Positions 8,882-16,038 are shown, numbered from the stretch's first letter. The stretch is 17,606 nucleotides of DNA from an uncultured Coriobacteriaceae bacterium (GCA_900556425.1 USOR01000006.1:1-17606), one strand, 5' to 3'. Notes: generated by a model from the sequence alone, not told the origin. Translations and numbers: made by a program.

Positions 8882-9487
8882 ATGAACGACGAGACCGGAC
8901 TCATACTGGCATCAGGATCGCCCCGGCGCAAGGAACTGCTTGCACGGACGGGTCGCACGTTTCGCGTCGTCGTAAGCGATGCTGACGAGAATGCCCCGAA
9001 GGACATGGTGCCCGTTGACGTTGCCATGCACAACGCGCGTGCCAAGGCGCTCGCTGTCGCTTCCGGACAGCCCGCCAGCGCAACCGTCATCGGCGCCGAT
9101 ACCATCGTCGTGCTCGACGGACGCGTCTTCGGCAAACCGCTCGACGAACGCGATGCCCGTCGCATGCTTCGTGAGCTGTCGGGCAAAACGCACCAGGTCA
9201 TCACAGGTGTTGCCCTCGCGCACGAGGGCAATTGCGAAACCTTCGCGGAAATCACCGACGTTTGTTTCAGAGAGCTTTCCGACGCGGAAATCGCGGCGTA
9301 TGTCGCCACAGGAGAGCCGCTCGACAAAGCCGGCGCCTACGGCATACAAGGTGCGGCCGGCGCCTTCGTCGACCACATCGAGGGCGATTATGACAACGTG
9401 GTTGGGTTACCTGTCGCACGTCTAGAGCGAGCGCTTAATCTTGAGAGCGGCGATGAGGTAGACAACGGGCAGAATGGCAAGCGCTAG
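8882..9487 (+). CDS. maf: Maf/Ham1-type nucleoside triphosphate pyrophosphatase
   Basis: Maf proteins hydrolyse noncanonical or modified nucleoside triphosphates (dTTP/UTP or m7GTP type) to monophosphates, cleaning the nucleotide pool and influencing division. The 201-residue protein starts with LILASGSPRRKELL, the Maf signature. Catalytic Asp is in GADTIV, followed by GKPLDERDARRML, and then the C-terminal block GEPLDKAGAYGIQGAAG plus VDHIEGDYDNVVGLP. The DKAGAYGIQG pattern resembles the dTTP/UTP subgroup. The ATG at 8882 is the only sensible start: family similarity begins within six residues, although no ribosome binding site precedes it. The last 20 residues extend past the usual Maf end and overlap the convergent membrane-protein gene by 66 bases. 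Confidence 0.93.
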   Translation: MNDETGLILASGSPRRKELLARTGRTFRVVVSDADENAPKDMVPVDVAMHNARAKALAVASGQPASATVIGADTIVVLDGRVFGKPLDERDARRMLRELSGKTHQVITGVALAHEGNCETFAEITDVCFRELSDAEIAAYVATGEPLDKAGAYGIQGAAGAFVDHIEGDYDNVVGLPVARLERALNLESGDEVDNGQNGKR

Positions 9488-9970
9488 CGCATAGAGCAGT
9501 GCCGTGACCATGTACTGCGGCGTCATCGCAAGAGCATATCCCAAGAACGCAACGACAAGCACGAGCGCGATGATTGCCATGACGATGGCAATCATGACCT
9601 TGCTCGGATGCTTGGCAACGTAAATCGCAATGACGGCAGGCGGAATGAGCGCGACGCCGCACGCAAGCGCCGTGCCATACAAGTACGCACCCAAAAGCCC
9701 GATATCGGGCATGAGTGCCGCCACATCGGCGACGCGGATGAGCTGCACGATGCAAAACGCGATGAGGATGATTGCGATAACGAGCATCGCGACGCCGAGA
9801 CCCGCCAACACGCGATGTCCCCAGGTCTTCTCGAAGGTGAGAAGGTCGGGGTTGTCGCGATCGTCGGTGAGGACCGACGGATCGACGGGCTGCGGTTCAT
9901 GTTCATGACCCGAATGACCGGGCGTCCTGCCCGTCCGCGGGGTCTCGCGATAGTCGCTGTAATTCTCCAT
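9422..9970 (-). CDS. Four-helix membrane protein, function unknown
   Basis: I do not recognise a named family. The 182-residue protein has a hydrophilic, charged and proline/histidine-containing N-terminus of about 50 residues. Four hydrophobic segments follow, at roughly 53-78, 88-117, 123-147 and 150-175, and it ends KIKRSL. No signal-peptide cleavage site or catalytic motif is seen. The start ATG at 9970 has only a weak AGG upstream and lies nine bases after the stop of the zinc-ribbon membrane protein, so the two are probably cotranscribed. Its last 66 bases overlap the convergent maf gene. The shared operon with a second small membrane protein suggests an envelope role, which is inference only. 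Confidence 0.78.
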   Translation of the reverse strand: MENYSDYRETPRTGRTPGHSGHEHEPQPVDPSVLTDDRDNPDLLTFEKTWGHRVLAGLGVAMLVIAIILIAFCIVQLIRVADVAALMPDIGLLGAYLYGTALACGVALIPPAVIAIYVAKHPSKVMIAIVMAIIALVLVVAFLGYALAMTPQYMVTALLYALALAILPVVYLIAALKIKRSL

Positions 9971-9979
9971 ACGTCTTGC

Positions 9980-10462
9980 CTAACTTTGCACGATGGTCTT
10001 CTCGCCGCATGACGGGCACTTCACGGCAATTTTGCCCTTGCCAGCCGGCACACGCATCTGCTGCCCGCAAAACGAGCAGCTCAGGTATTTGTACCCGGCA
10101 TCGGCATTTGTCTTGTTCTTGGTCTTGCCCTTGCCCTTTGACGAGATGTCCTTCGACGAGGCGCGCTTGCGCTCTGCACGACGCGTGCGACGCCGCAGGA
10201 ACGCCTCGTTCTCACGCCGGCGCGCATCCGCGTTGCGCGACAACATGCGAAAGAGCATGAGGACGAGCAAGATGAGCCCGACCCAATTGAGGATGGTCGA
10301 TAGCCATGCGATCCACACAAGGCGCAGCATGTTGGCGAGGACGCCACAGAGGATCGAAAAGATCCACATGACGACCACGCCAACGCTCATGGCTTGGCCT
10401 AGCTGGTCAAAGCCGTAGCGCCCCTGCATGAACTTGTAGAGCCATGCGCTGATTCTATTCAT
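9980..10462 (-). CDS. Two-helix membrane protein with C-terminal zinc ribbon
   Basis: The 160-residue protein begins with a short cytosolic-looking segment (MNRISAWLYKFMQGRYGFDQL). Two hydrophobic helices follow, at about 24-46 and 49-72. Next is a strongly basic linker rich in Arg, Lys and Ser, and last a CxxC...CxxC zinc ribbon with Cys129, Cys132, Cys149 and Cys152. The MxGRYGxDQL beginning is familiar from uncharacterised Firmicutes and Coriobacteria proteins; its function is not known to me. It starts three bases after the acpP stop, which indicates coupled expression with the acyl carrier protein. The basic linker could contact RNA or membrane phosphates, but nothing in the sequence decides this. 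Confidence 0.8.
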   Translation of the reverse strand: MNRISAWLYKFMQGRYGFDQLGQAMSVGVVVMWIFSILCGVLANMLRLVWIAWLSTILNWVGLILLVLMLFRMLSRNADARRRENEAFLRRRTRRAERKRASSKDISSKGKGKTKNKTNADAGYKYLSCSFCGQQMRVPAGKGKIAVKCPSCGEKTIVQS

Positions 10463-10465
10463 AAA

Positions 10466-10687
10466 CTACTTGAGCGAATCGATATGCTCGACGATGTCGC
10501 CGATGGTCTCGAGACCCTCGGGCTCGCCGAAATCGATGCCCTCGGCATCCTCGATATCGCAGATGAGCTCAACGAGATCGAGCGAGTCGATGTCGATGGA
10601 ATCAAGCGTGGTGTCTTCCTCGACCTGCTCCGGCTCAATGGAGAGGTTGTCCTCGAGAATCTTCCTGATGGTGTCAATGGTAGCCAT
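10466..10687 (-). CDS. acpP: Acyl carrier protein
   Basis: This small acidic protein carries acyl chains on a 4'-phosphopantetheine arm during fatty-acid synthesis. The 73 residues contain the attachment motif IDIDSLDLVEL with Ser35. The ATG at 10687 is preceded by AAAGGAG at good spacing, and the protein then has the normal ACP length. An in-frame start at 10726 would overlap the predicted promoter and add an unrelated leader. It lies alone, without fab genes nearby, between truA and two membrane-protein genes. It could be the housekeeping ACP or a specialised one, and the sequence alone does not separate these. Confidence 0.92.
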   Translation of the reverse strand: MATIDTIRKILEDNLSIEPEQVEEDTTLDSIDIDSLDLVELICDIEDAEGIDFGEPEGLETIGDIVEHIDSLK

Positions 10688-10708
10688 GGTTCTCCTTTCG
10701 TCATGGGC

Positions 10709-10737
10709 AGCATAACGAAACGTCACGTCTCTGGCAA
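10709..10737 (-). promoter_or_regulatory. Promoter of the acpP-membrane protein unit
   Basis: TTGCCA (10732-10737), a 17-base spacer and TATGCT (10709-10714) form a good housekeeping-type promoter. Transcription would begin near 10702, giving a leader of about 15 bases that holds the AAAGGAG ribosome binding site. It separates acpP from truA, which ends at 10758. Confidence 0.55.
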
Positions 10738-10757
10738 CGGGGGATGAGACACGTTGC

Positions 10758-11531
10758 TCAGTAGTTTACGTGCCAGAAGGTGAGGCCGCAGGCGGGGGCA
10801 GTCTCGCCCGCAGCGCCACGATCGCATGCTGCCAGAACCTCGGCAACCCAATCGGGGGCGCGATGGCCGGCGCCCACCTGCACGAGCGTGCCGACGATGG
10901 TACGCACCATCGAATGCAAGAAGGCGTTGCCGATGACCTTTATCACGAGGCATTCCTCCCCCATCTGTTCCTCGACCTCGATGGATACCTCGTTCACGCA
11001 GCGCATGGTCGTTTTACCCTCGGCACTTGCCGCTTTGCAAAAGGACTTGAAGTCATGCTCGCCAATGAGATGAGCAGCGCCCTGACGCATGACATCGATA
11101 TCAAGCGAACCCTTGCGCCACCAAGCATAACCGCGCAAGAATAGCGGCGGAACCGAGCCCGTCACGATGCGATACCGGTACTCGCGACTCTTGGCATCGA
11201 AGCGAGCAGAAAACGTGGGCACATCAAAACGCACGGACTTGATGGCAATGTCATCGGGCGTGAGCGCGTTGAGCGAGATGACAAGGCGCGATGGCGCGAC
11301 GCCCTCAAGCTCGACCTCATCGAGCACGCATGACACGACTTGCCCGAGCGCATGCACGCCCGCATCGGTGCGCCCCGCGCACACCGTCTCGACGGGATGC
11401 CGAAAATAGGTTGCAAGCGCCCGTTCGAGCTCGCCTTGAATCGTGACGATATGCTCGTCCTTTTGCTTGGCAAACCCCGCATATGCCGTGCCGTCATAGG
11501 CGATGGTGAGCACGAGTGATTGCTGTGACAT
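10758..11531 (-). CDS. truA: tRNA pseudouridine(38-40) synthase TruA
   Basis: TruA converts uridines 38-40 in the tRNA anticodon arm to pseudouridine. The 257-residue protein has the family start LTIAYDGTAYAGFAKQ and the catalytic motif CAGRTDAGVHA with Asp56. RFDAKSREYRYRI and the C-terminal FLHSMVRTIVGTLVQVG block are also typical. The gene lies 11 bases after ecfT, at the end of the ribosomal-protein cluster, as in many Gram-positive genomes. It is the last gene of that leftward run: a separate promoter precedes acpP. No terminator hairpin is visible after it. Confidence 0.95.
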   Translation of the reverse strand: MSQQSLVLTIAYDGTAYAGFAKQKDEHIVTIQGELERALATYFRHPVETVCAGRTDAGVHALGQVVSCVLDEVELEGVAPSRLVISLNALTPDDIAIKSVRFDVPTFSARFDAKSREYRYRIVTGSVPPLFLRGYAWWRKGSLDIDVMRQGAAHLIGEHDFKSFCKAASAEGKTTMRCVNEVSIEVEEQMGEECLVIKVIGNAFLHSMVRTIVGTLVQVGAGHRAPDWVAEVLAACDRGAAGETAPACGLTFWHVNY

Positions 11532-11542
11532 CTCCGCCTCCC

Positions 11543-12382
11543 CTACAAGAACACGCAGAGCGCGACGATTGCAACGATGCCGATGATGAGCGTCGCGACG
11601 TCTGCCCCGGAAAGCGTTGCCACATTCATGCGCGTGCGTCGTCCGCCCGCATAGCAGCGTGCATCCATGGCATCGGCAAGATCATCAGCACGCCTGAAGA
11701 GGCGCACAAAAAGCGGAATGAACACGGGTATCCATGCCTTGAGACGCACGAAGAGATTGCCATCATCGAAGTTGGCACAACGCGCCTTCTGGGCGAGCTG
11801 AATCATCTGCGCCTCACGCGCCGTCGTGGGGATAAAGCGCAGGGCAATCGATATCATCATCGCAATGTCATCGACCGGCACGCCAAAGCGCCTCAAAGGC
11901 CCAAAGATGCGCAGCATCGCATCGGTGAGCTCCATCATCGATGACGTGAAGGTGAGCAGCGAGCAGATGAGCACGAGCAGCACGATGCGCAGGGCGAAGA
12001 AAAGACCACGTGCCAGGCCATCAAGCGTGATGCCGAAGCTTCCAAAGAGCACCCACTGCTGCGTGAGCCCCAAGGAACCCGCCTGGCTCAAGCCCGGTGC
12101 CGACGCCGATCCCAGACTGATGCTGAACGCATGCACGACGATGGTGAACACCAGAATGAAGATGATGGGGATGAGGCCACGCGCCGCCTTGGTGACGGGG
12201 ACATGTGCCATCATATAGAGCATCGCCACGAACGCCGTGACGATGAGCAGCCCCAGCCAGCTCTCGACGAAGAAGACGGCAATAGAAAAAACGCAGGCCA
12301 AGATAATCTTGACCTGCGCATTCAAAGCGTGGATAGGACTCGTGCCGGGAATGTAGGTGCCAAAGGCAAGCGCCTGCGCCAT
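11543..12382 (-). CDS. ecfT: Energy-coupling factor transporter transmembrane protein EcfT
   Basis: EcfT is the membrane scaffold that links the ATPases (EcfA/A') to vitamin- or metal-binding S proteins in ECF importers. The 279-residue protein has hydrophobic segments clustered at about 27-62, 72-90 and 130-155, and a final helix at the C-terminus. Two cytosolic coupling segments are visible, MIQLAQKARCANFDDG (about 195-210) and DAMDARCYAGGRRTR (237-251), which match the two family motifs. In both, the usual Ala-Arg-Gly reads Ala-Arg-Cys. The start ATG at 12382 follows a GGGGG stretch, 27 bases after rplQ. In many Gram-positive bacteria ecfA1 and ecfA2 sit between rplQ and ecfT, and here they are absent. 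Confidence 0.9.
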   Translation of the reverse strand: MAQALAFGTYIPGTSPIHALNAQVKIILACVFSIAVFFVESWLGLLIVTAFVAMLYMMAHVPVTKAARGLIPIIFILVFTIVVHAFSISLGSASAPGLSQAGSLGLTQQWVLFGSFGITLDGLARGLFFALRIVLLVLICSLLTFTSSMMELTDAMLRIFGPLRRFGVPVDDIAMMISIALRFIPTTAREAQMIQLAQKARCANFDDGNLFVRLKAWIPVFIPLFVRLFRRADDLADAMDARCYAGGRRTRMNVATLSGADVATLIIGIVAIVALCVFL

Positions 12383-12409
12383 TTTTACCCCCGATATGCA
12401 CTCTGGCCG

Positions 12410-13162
12410 TTACTCAGCCTCGTGCTTCTCCGACTCCTCGACGGTCTCCTCAAAGGCAGCCTCGTCACCGGCAACGGGATTGACGTCGTCGATAAGCTCC
12501 TTCTCCTCCTCGGCGACCTCTTCCTTGATCTTCTCGATGTTCTCGGCCTCGGCCTTTGCGACCTCTGCCTCCTGCTCCTCGAGAACAGCCTCTTCGATGG
12601 AAGCCTCGTCCTCGGCCTTCTCGGCCTCGACGGCGTCCTCACGGACATCGGTCTCGGCGTCGGCGTCGATGCGATCGGCCTCGCCTTCGGCGAACTCCTC
12701 GATGTCGTCCTTCTTGTCCTCGGACTTGGCGGCCTTCTTGGCGGCAGGCTTCTTCTTGCTGCTCTTGGCAGGCTTGTCATCGGCCTTGGCCTTCGGGGTG
12801 ACGGCCTCCTCGACGAGCTCGAGAATCGCCATGGGGGCATTGTCGCCCTTGCGCGGACCGAGCTTCAGGATGCGCGTATAGCCACCGTTGCGGTCGGCCC
12901 ACATGCCCTGCTCGGCCTTCTCGAAGACCTCGCGAACGAGCTCCTTGTCGCCCAGAGCGGCGATGGCCAAACGACGGGAGTGCAGGTCGCCCTTCTTGGC
13001 CCAGGTGATGATGCGATCGATGGTGCCGCGGACTTCCTTGGCACGCGTGACCGTGGTCTTGATGCGGTCGTTGGTGAACAACGCGACCGCAAGGTTCTTC
13101 TTCATGGCCTTGGTATGGCTGGCGTCGGTGCCCAGCTTGCGGCCCTTCTTGTAATGCCTCAT
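12410..13162 (-). CDS. rplQ: 50S ribosomal protein L17 with long acidic C-terminal extension
   Basis: Residues 1-118 are a normal L17 that lines the exit-tunnel side of the large subunit: MRHYKKGRKLGTDASHTKAM, a central helix, NGGYTRILKLGPRKGDNAPMAILELV. The protein then continues to 250 residues. A Lys/Ala linker (about 122-147) is followed by a 103-residue acidic tail in which I count 46 Asp or Glu. This tail is predicted helical or disordered and has no recognised domain. Extended L17 proteins are known in Actinobacteria, but this tail roughly doubles the usual length. The ATG has TAGGAG six bases upstream and follows rpoA by 15 bases. The tail is in frame with good codon use, so it is not a read-through artefact. 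Confidence 0.96.
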   Translation of the reverse strand: MRHYKKGRKLGTDASHTKAMKKNLAVALFTNDRIKTTVTRAKEVRGTIDRIITWAKKGDLHSRRLAIAALGDKELVREVFEKAEQGMWADRNGGYTRILKLGPRKGDNAPMAILELVEEAVTPKAKADDKPAKSSKKKPAAKKAAKSEDKKDDIEEFAEGEADRIDADAETDVREDAVEAEKAEDEASIEEAVLEEQEAEVAKAEAENIEKIKEEVAEEEKELIDDVNPVAGDEAAFEETVEESEKHEAE

Positions 13163-13177
13163 TGAATCTCCTACGTA

Positions 13178-14119
13178 CTAAAGCTTCAAGCTGAGGTCCA
13201 TCGACTGAAGCTTGTCCTTAACCTCTTCGATGGACTTGGCGCCGAAGTTGCGGATGTTGAGCAGGTCGTTCTCGGAATACTCGACCAGCTGACGCACCGA
13301 GTGGATGCCGGCGCGCTTCAGGCAGTTGTACGAGCGAACCGACAGATCGAGATCCTCGATCTGCTTCTCGAGCTCGGTGTTCTTGCTCGGGCCCTCGGGG
13401 GCGAAGATGCTCGTCACCTCGACCTCCTCGTTGCTCTCGTCGAGCGACAGGAAGGCCATCATGTGCTGGTTGATGATGTTGGCGGACTGGCAGACGGCAT
13501 CGACGGGGCTGATGGCGCCGTTGGTCTCAACCTCGAGAATGAGTTTGTCGTAGTCAGTGCGCTGTGCGACACGGGTATCCGTGACGTCCATGGTGCAACG
13601 ACGAATCGGCGAGAACAGCGAGTCGACGTGGATGATGCCGATGGGATCCTCCGGGCGCTTGTTGCGCTCGGCAGGGACATAGCCGCGGCCAACGCCAATG
13701 CGGACCGACATCTCGAGCTGCGCGCCCTCGGAGAGCGTCGCGATGACGTGATCCGGATTGATGAGCTGGAACTCGGTGGGAACTTCCAGATCGGCGCCCG
13801 TGACCACGCAGGGGCCCTGCGCGGAAAGCGTGGCGGTAGCCTCCTCGCCACCAGCAAAGGGGGCGAAGACCAGGCCTTTGATATTCAAAACAATGTCGGT
13901 GACATCCTCGACAACGCCGGGGGCAGACGTGAACTCGTGCTGCACGCCCTCGATCTTGATGGCGGTTGCCGCAGCGCCGTCCAGGGAGGACAGCAGGACG
14001 CGACGCATACCATTGCCGAGCGTCTGGCCGTAGCCACGCTCGAGCGGCTCCATGACGAACCGCGCAATGTTGTCATCGACTTGCTCGACGGTGATATTGG
14101 GCTTCATGAACTCAGTCAT
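13178..14119 (-). CDS. rpoA: DNA-directed RNA polymerase subunit alpha
   Basis: The alpha subunit dimerises to start RNA polymerase assembly, and its C-terminal domain binds UP elements and activators. The 313-residue protein has the assembly domain (about 1-230), with LERGYGQTLGNGMRRVLLSS near the start. A flexible linker follows, then the C-terminal domain (about 245-310) with LDLSVRSYNCLKRAGI and LLNIRNFGAKSIEEVKDKL. The ATG at 14119 has GAGGAGG seven bases upstream. An internal ATG at codon 5 lacks this. It lies between rpsD and rplQ, the conserved alpha-operon order. Confidence 0.98.
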   Translation of the reverse strand: MTEFMKPNITVEQVDDNIARFVMEPLERGYGQTLGNGMRRVLLSSLDGAAATAIKIEGVQHEFTSAPGVVEDVTDIVLNIKGLVFAPFAGGEEATATLSAQGPCVVTGADLEVPTEFQLINPDHVIATLSEGAQLEMSVRIGVGRGYVPAERNKRPEDPIGIIHVDSLFSPIRRCTMDVTDTRVAQRTDYDKLILEVETNGAISPVDAVCQSANIINQHMMAFLSLDESNEEVEVTSIFAPEGPSKNTELEKQIEDLDLSVRSYNCLKRAGIHSVRQLVEYSENDLLNIRNFGAKSIEEVKDKLQSMDLSLKL

Positions 14120-14164
14120 TAAGTAGCCTCCTCGAGACTTTAATCGGATAGGACAGGGTAAGAA

Positions 14165-14758
14165 TTACTTCGAGTAGAGCTCGACGATGAGCTGCTCCTG
14201 GATATCCAAGTCGATTTGGTCTCGTGTCGGCAGCGAGATGACGTTGCCCTGCAGCTTCTCGATGTCAACCTCGAGCCAGGCGGGGACCTGAACGCGCTCG
14301 TTGGAGATGAGGGCGCTCTTGATCACGAGAAGCTCCTTGGCTGCCGGGGCGATTGCCACGAGATCACCGGGGCTCACGCGATACGACGGGATGTCGACGC
14401 GCTTGCCGTTAACCGTGATGTGACCGTGCGTGACCGTCTGACGGGCTTCCTTGCGCGTACGCGCAAAACCCAGGCGGAAGACGACGTTGTCGAGACGGGA
14501 CTCGAGAATCCTCATGAGGTTCTCGCCCGTAACGCCCTGCATGCGGCGGGCCTTGTGGAAGTAGCCGCGGAATTGCTTCTCGAGTACACCGTAGATGAAC
14601 TTGGCCTTCTGCTTCTCGCGAAGCTGGCGGCCGTACTCGCTCTCCTGACGACGGCGCTGCTTGGGCTGCTTCTTGGATTCCTTGGTATAGCCCAGAACGA
14701 TGGGATCGATGCCAAGCTGGCGGCAGCGCTTCAGAACCGGGGTCCTGTTAATTGCCAT
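14165..14758 (-). CDS. rpsD: 30S ribosomal protein S4, zinc-free form
   Basis: S4 is a primary 16S rRNA binder and, in several bacteria, represses its own operon. The 197-residue protein contains the S4 RNA-binding domain in its C-terminal half ([38 protein letters not shown]). The N-terminus, [19 protein letters not shown], has one cysteine where zinc-binding S4 proteins have a four-cysteine cluster, so this is the C-minus form. GAAAGG lies nine bases before the ATG. Any autogenous control site would be in the leader before rpsM and was not recognised. Confidence 0.97.
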   Translation of the reverse strand: MAINRTPVLKRCRQLGIDPIVLGYTKESKKQPKQRRRQESEYGRQLREKQKAKFIYGVLEKQFRGYFHKARRMQGVTGENLMRILESRLDNVVFRLGFARTRKEARQTVTHGHITVNGKRVDIPSYRVSPGDLVAIAPAAKELLVIKSALISNERVQVPAWLEVDIEKLQGNVISLPTRDQIDLDIQEQLIVELYSK

Positions 14759-14777
14759 GACGTATTACCTTTCTAAG

Positions 14778-15176
14778 CTAGACGCGACGACGCTTGACCT
14801 GACGGCAACCGTTGTGCGGAATGGGCGTGCAGTCCTGGATGCTCGCAACTTCCAGACCAGCTGCCTGGAGCGAGCGGATGGCGGTCTCGCGGCCGGAGCC
14901 GGGACCCTTCACGAACACGGAAACCTTCTTGAGGCCGTGTTCCATGGCCATCTTGGCGGCCTTCTCGGCAGCCATCTGCGCCGCGAACGGCGTGGACTTG
15001 CGGGAACCCTTGAATCCAACCGTGCCAGCGGACTGCCAGGAAATGACGTTGCCGCGGGTATCGGTAATGGAAACGATCGTATTGTTGAACGTGCTCTTGA
15101 TGTGAGCCTGACCGACCGTGATGTTCTTGCGGTCTGCGCGACGGACGCGAGTCGTGCTCTGTTGCTTCTTAGCCAT
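14778..15176 (-). CDS. rpsK: 30S ribosomal protein S11
   Basis: S11 lies on the 30S platform near the mRNA exit. The 132-residue length is normal. Characteristic blocks are [58 protein letters not shown] and the C-terminal [15 protein letters not shown]. The ATG at 15176 has AGAGGA six bases upstream and sits 13 bases after rpsM. The gene is in the standard rpsM-rpsK-rpsD order. Confidence 0.98.
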   Translation of the reverse strand: MAKKQQSTTRVRRADRKNITVGQAHIKSTFNNTIVSITDTRGNVISWQSAGTVGFKGSRKSTPFAAQMAAEKAAKMAMEHGLKKVSVFVKGPGSGRETAIRSLQAAGLEVASIQDCTPIPHNGCRQVKRRRV

Positions 15177-15189
15177 GTTGTCCTCTCAC

Positions 15190-15561
15190 CTAGCCCCTCT
15201 TCTTAGCGCCGATCTGGCGACGCGGGCCCTTGCGGGTACGAGCGTTGGTGTGAGTACGCTGACCACGAACAGGCAGGCCACGACGATGGCGCAGGCCACG
15301 ATAGCAGCCAATCTCCATCAGTCGCTTGATGTTCTGCGACGTCTCGCGACGCAGGTCACCTTCGACCGTGTAGTTCGCATCGATATTGTCACGAAGCTTG
15401 ACGACCTCTTCTTCGGTGAGGTCGCGCACGCGCGTGTCAGGATTAACGCCGGTCTCCTCGCAAATCTTCTTTGCGCGGGTCAGACCGATACCATAAATGT
15501 AAGTCAGACCAATCTCCACGCGCTTATCGCGCGGAAGGTCGACACCGAGTATACGAGCCAA
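15190..15561 (-). CDS. rpsM: 30S ribosomal protein S13 (TTG start)
   Basis: S13 is in the 30S head and contacts P-site tRNA and bridge B1. The 123-residue protein has the helix-two-turn-helix blocks [20 protein letters not shown] and [20 protein letters not shown] and a basic tail. The start is TTG at 15561: no ATG or GTG in frame fits between the rpmJ stop and the first conserved residues. A strong GGGGGAG lies five bases upstream. TTG is uncommon for a highly expressed ribosomal gene. Confidence 0.96.
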   Translation of the reverse strand: MARILGVDLPRDKRVEIGLTYIYGIGLTRAKKICEETGVNPDTRVRDLTEEEVVKLRDNIDANYTVEGDLRRETSQNIKRLMEIGCYRGLRHRRGLPVRGQRTHTNARTRKGPRRQIGAKKRG

Positions 15562-15575
15562 TGTCGCTCCCCCTC

Positions 15576-15689
15576 TTAGCCTTGACGCTGCTTATGGCGC
15601 GGGTTCTCGCAAATCACGAACACCTTGCCATGACGCCTGATGATCTTGCACTTATCGCACATCTTCTTTACTGAAGGACGTACTTTCAT
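15576..15689 (-). CDS. rpmJ: 50S ribosomal protein L36, zinc-binding form
   Basis: This 37-residue protein is the smallest of the large subunit. It reads [19 protein letters not shown] followed by [18 protein letters not shown]. The zinc ligands Cys11, Cys14, Cys27 and His33 are all present, so this is the canonical C-plus form. AAGGA precedes the ATG at 15689. It lies between infA and rpsM, 14 bases before the rpsM start, as expected. Confidence 0.97.
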   Translation of the reverse strand: MKVRPSVKKMCDKCKIIRRHGKVFVICENPRHKQRQG

Positions 15690-15819
15690 GATGTCCTTAC
15701 CTTTCCGAAAGTGTTTACACTTCGTTTTTTTATCGTCACGCCCAGCCGCAGGCGGTAATTTTCTTGCTCAAACGACAGGGGTACCCAGGCACCCCACGCA
15801 TTGCGGTATGCCGCAATCC
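15690..15819 (-). promoter_or_regulatory. infA-rpmJ spacer with two hairpins and a short palindrome
   Basis: This is the largest spacer in the ribosomal cluster. On the transcript, two bases past the infA stop codon, a perfect 7-base stem with a 4-base loop (15800-15817, arms ATTGCGG/CCGCAAT) is followed by a second stem of 5 bases (15778-15782 with 15791-15795). Neither is followed by a U-run, so they are not classical terminators. Nearer rpmJ is a 6-2-6 perfect inverted repeat, AAGTGTAAACACTT (15709-15722). A weak promoter-like pair (TTACCG, 18 bases, GATAAA) lies between them. The region may hold an attenuator, a processing site or an internal promoter for the rpmJ-rplQ genes. Confidence 0.35.
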
Positions 15820-16038
15820 TTACTTATAGCGATAGGTGATCCTGCCACGGTCGAGGTCGTACGGCGAAAGCTCCACCGTCACCTTGTCACCCGGAAGGAT
15901 CTTGATGTAATGCATGCGCATCTTGCCCGAGATATGGGCCAGAACCTGGTGGCCATTCTCAAGCTCGACTTTGAACATCGCGTTGGGGAGCGGCTCGATG
16001 ACCTTTCCCTCTAGTTCAATGGCATCCTCTTTGCTCAC
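15820..16038 (-). CDS. infA: Translation initiation factor IF-1 (GTG start)
   Basis: IF-1 occupies the 30S A site during initiation. From the GTG at 16038 the protein has 72 residues, the usual length. It begins [23 protein letters not shown], contains the OB-fold signature [19 protein letters not shown], and ends [14 protein letters not shown]. An in-frame ATG at 16083 would add 15 atypical residues, while the GTG has GGGAG about ten bases upstream. The 89-base gap to map contains no open frame or convincing terminator. A TAGTAT in that gap could be a -10 box but lacks a good partner. Confidence 0.95.
   Translation of the reverse strand: MSKEDAIELEGKVIEPLPNAMFKVELENGHQVLAHISGKMRMHYIKILPGDKVTVELSPYDLDRGRITYRYK

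Noticed and set aside
12131..13165. A 344-codon leucine-rich open frame on the plus strand opposite rplQ and ecfT
   Set aside because: It is the antisense shadow of the Glu-rich L17 tail and of ecfT in GC-rich DNA, with no recognisable protein pattern. The minus-strand genes are certain.
13301..14122. A 273-codon plus-strand open frame covering rpoA
   Set aside because: It is antisense to a fully conserved RNA polymerase alpha gene and follows its codon periodicity.
15724..15731. T-run in the infA-rpmJ spacer as a terminator
   Set aside because: The run is of T on the plus strand, so it is an A-run in the leftward transcript of these genes and cannot serve as their terminator tail.
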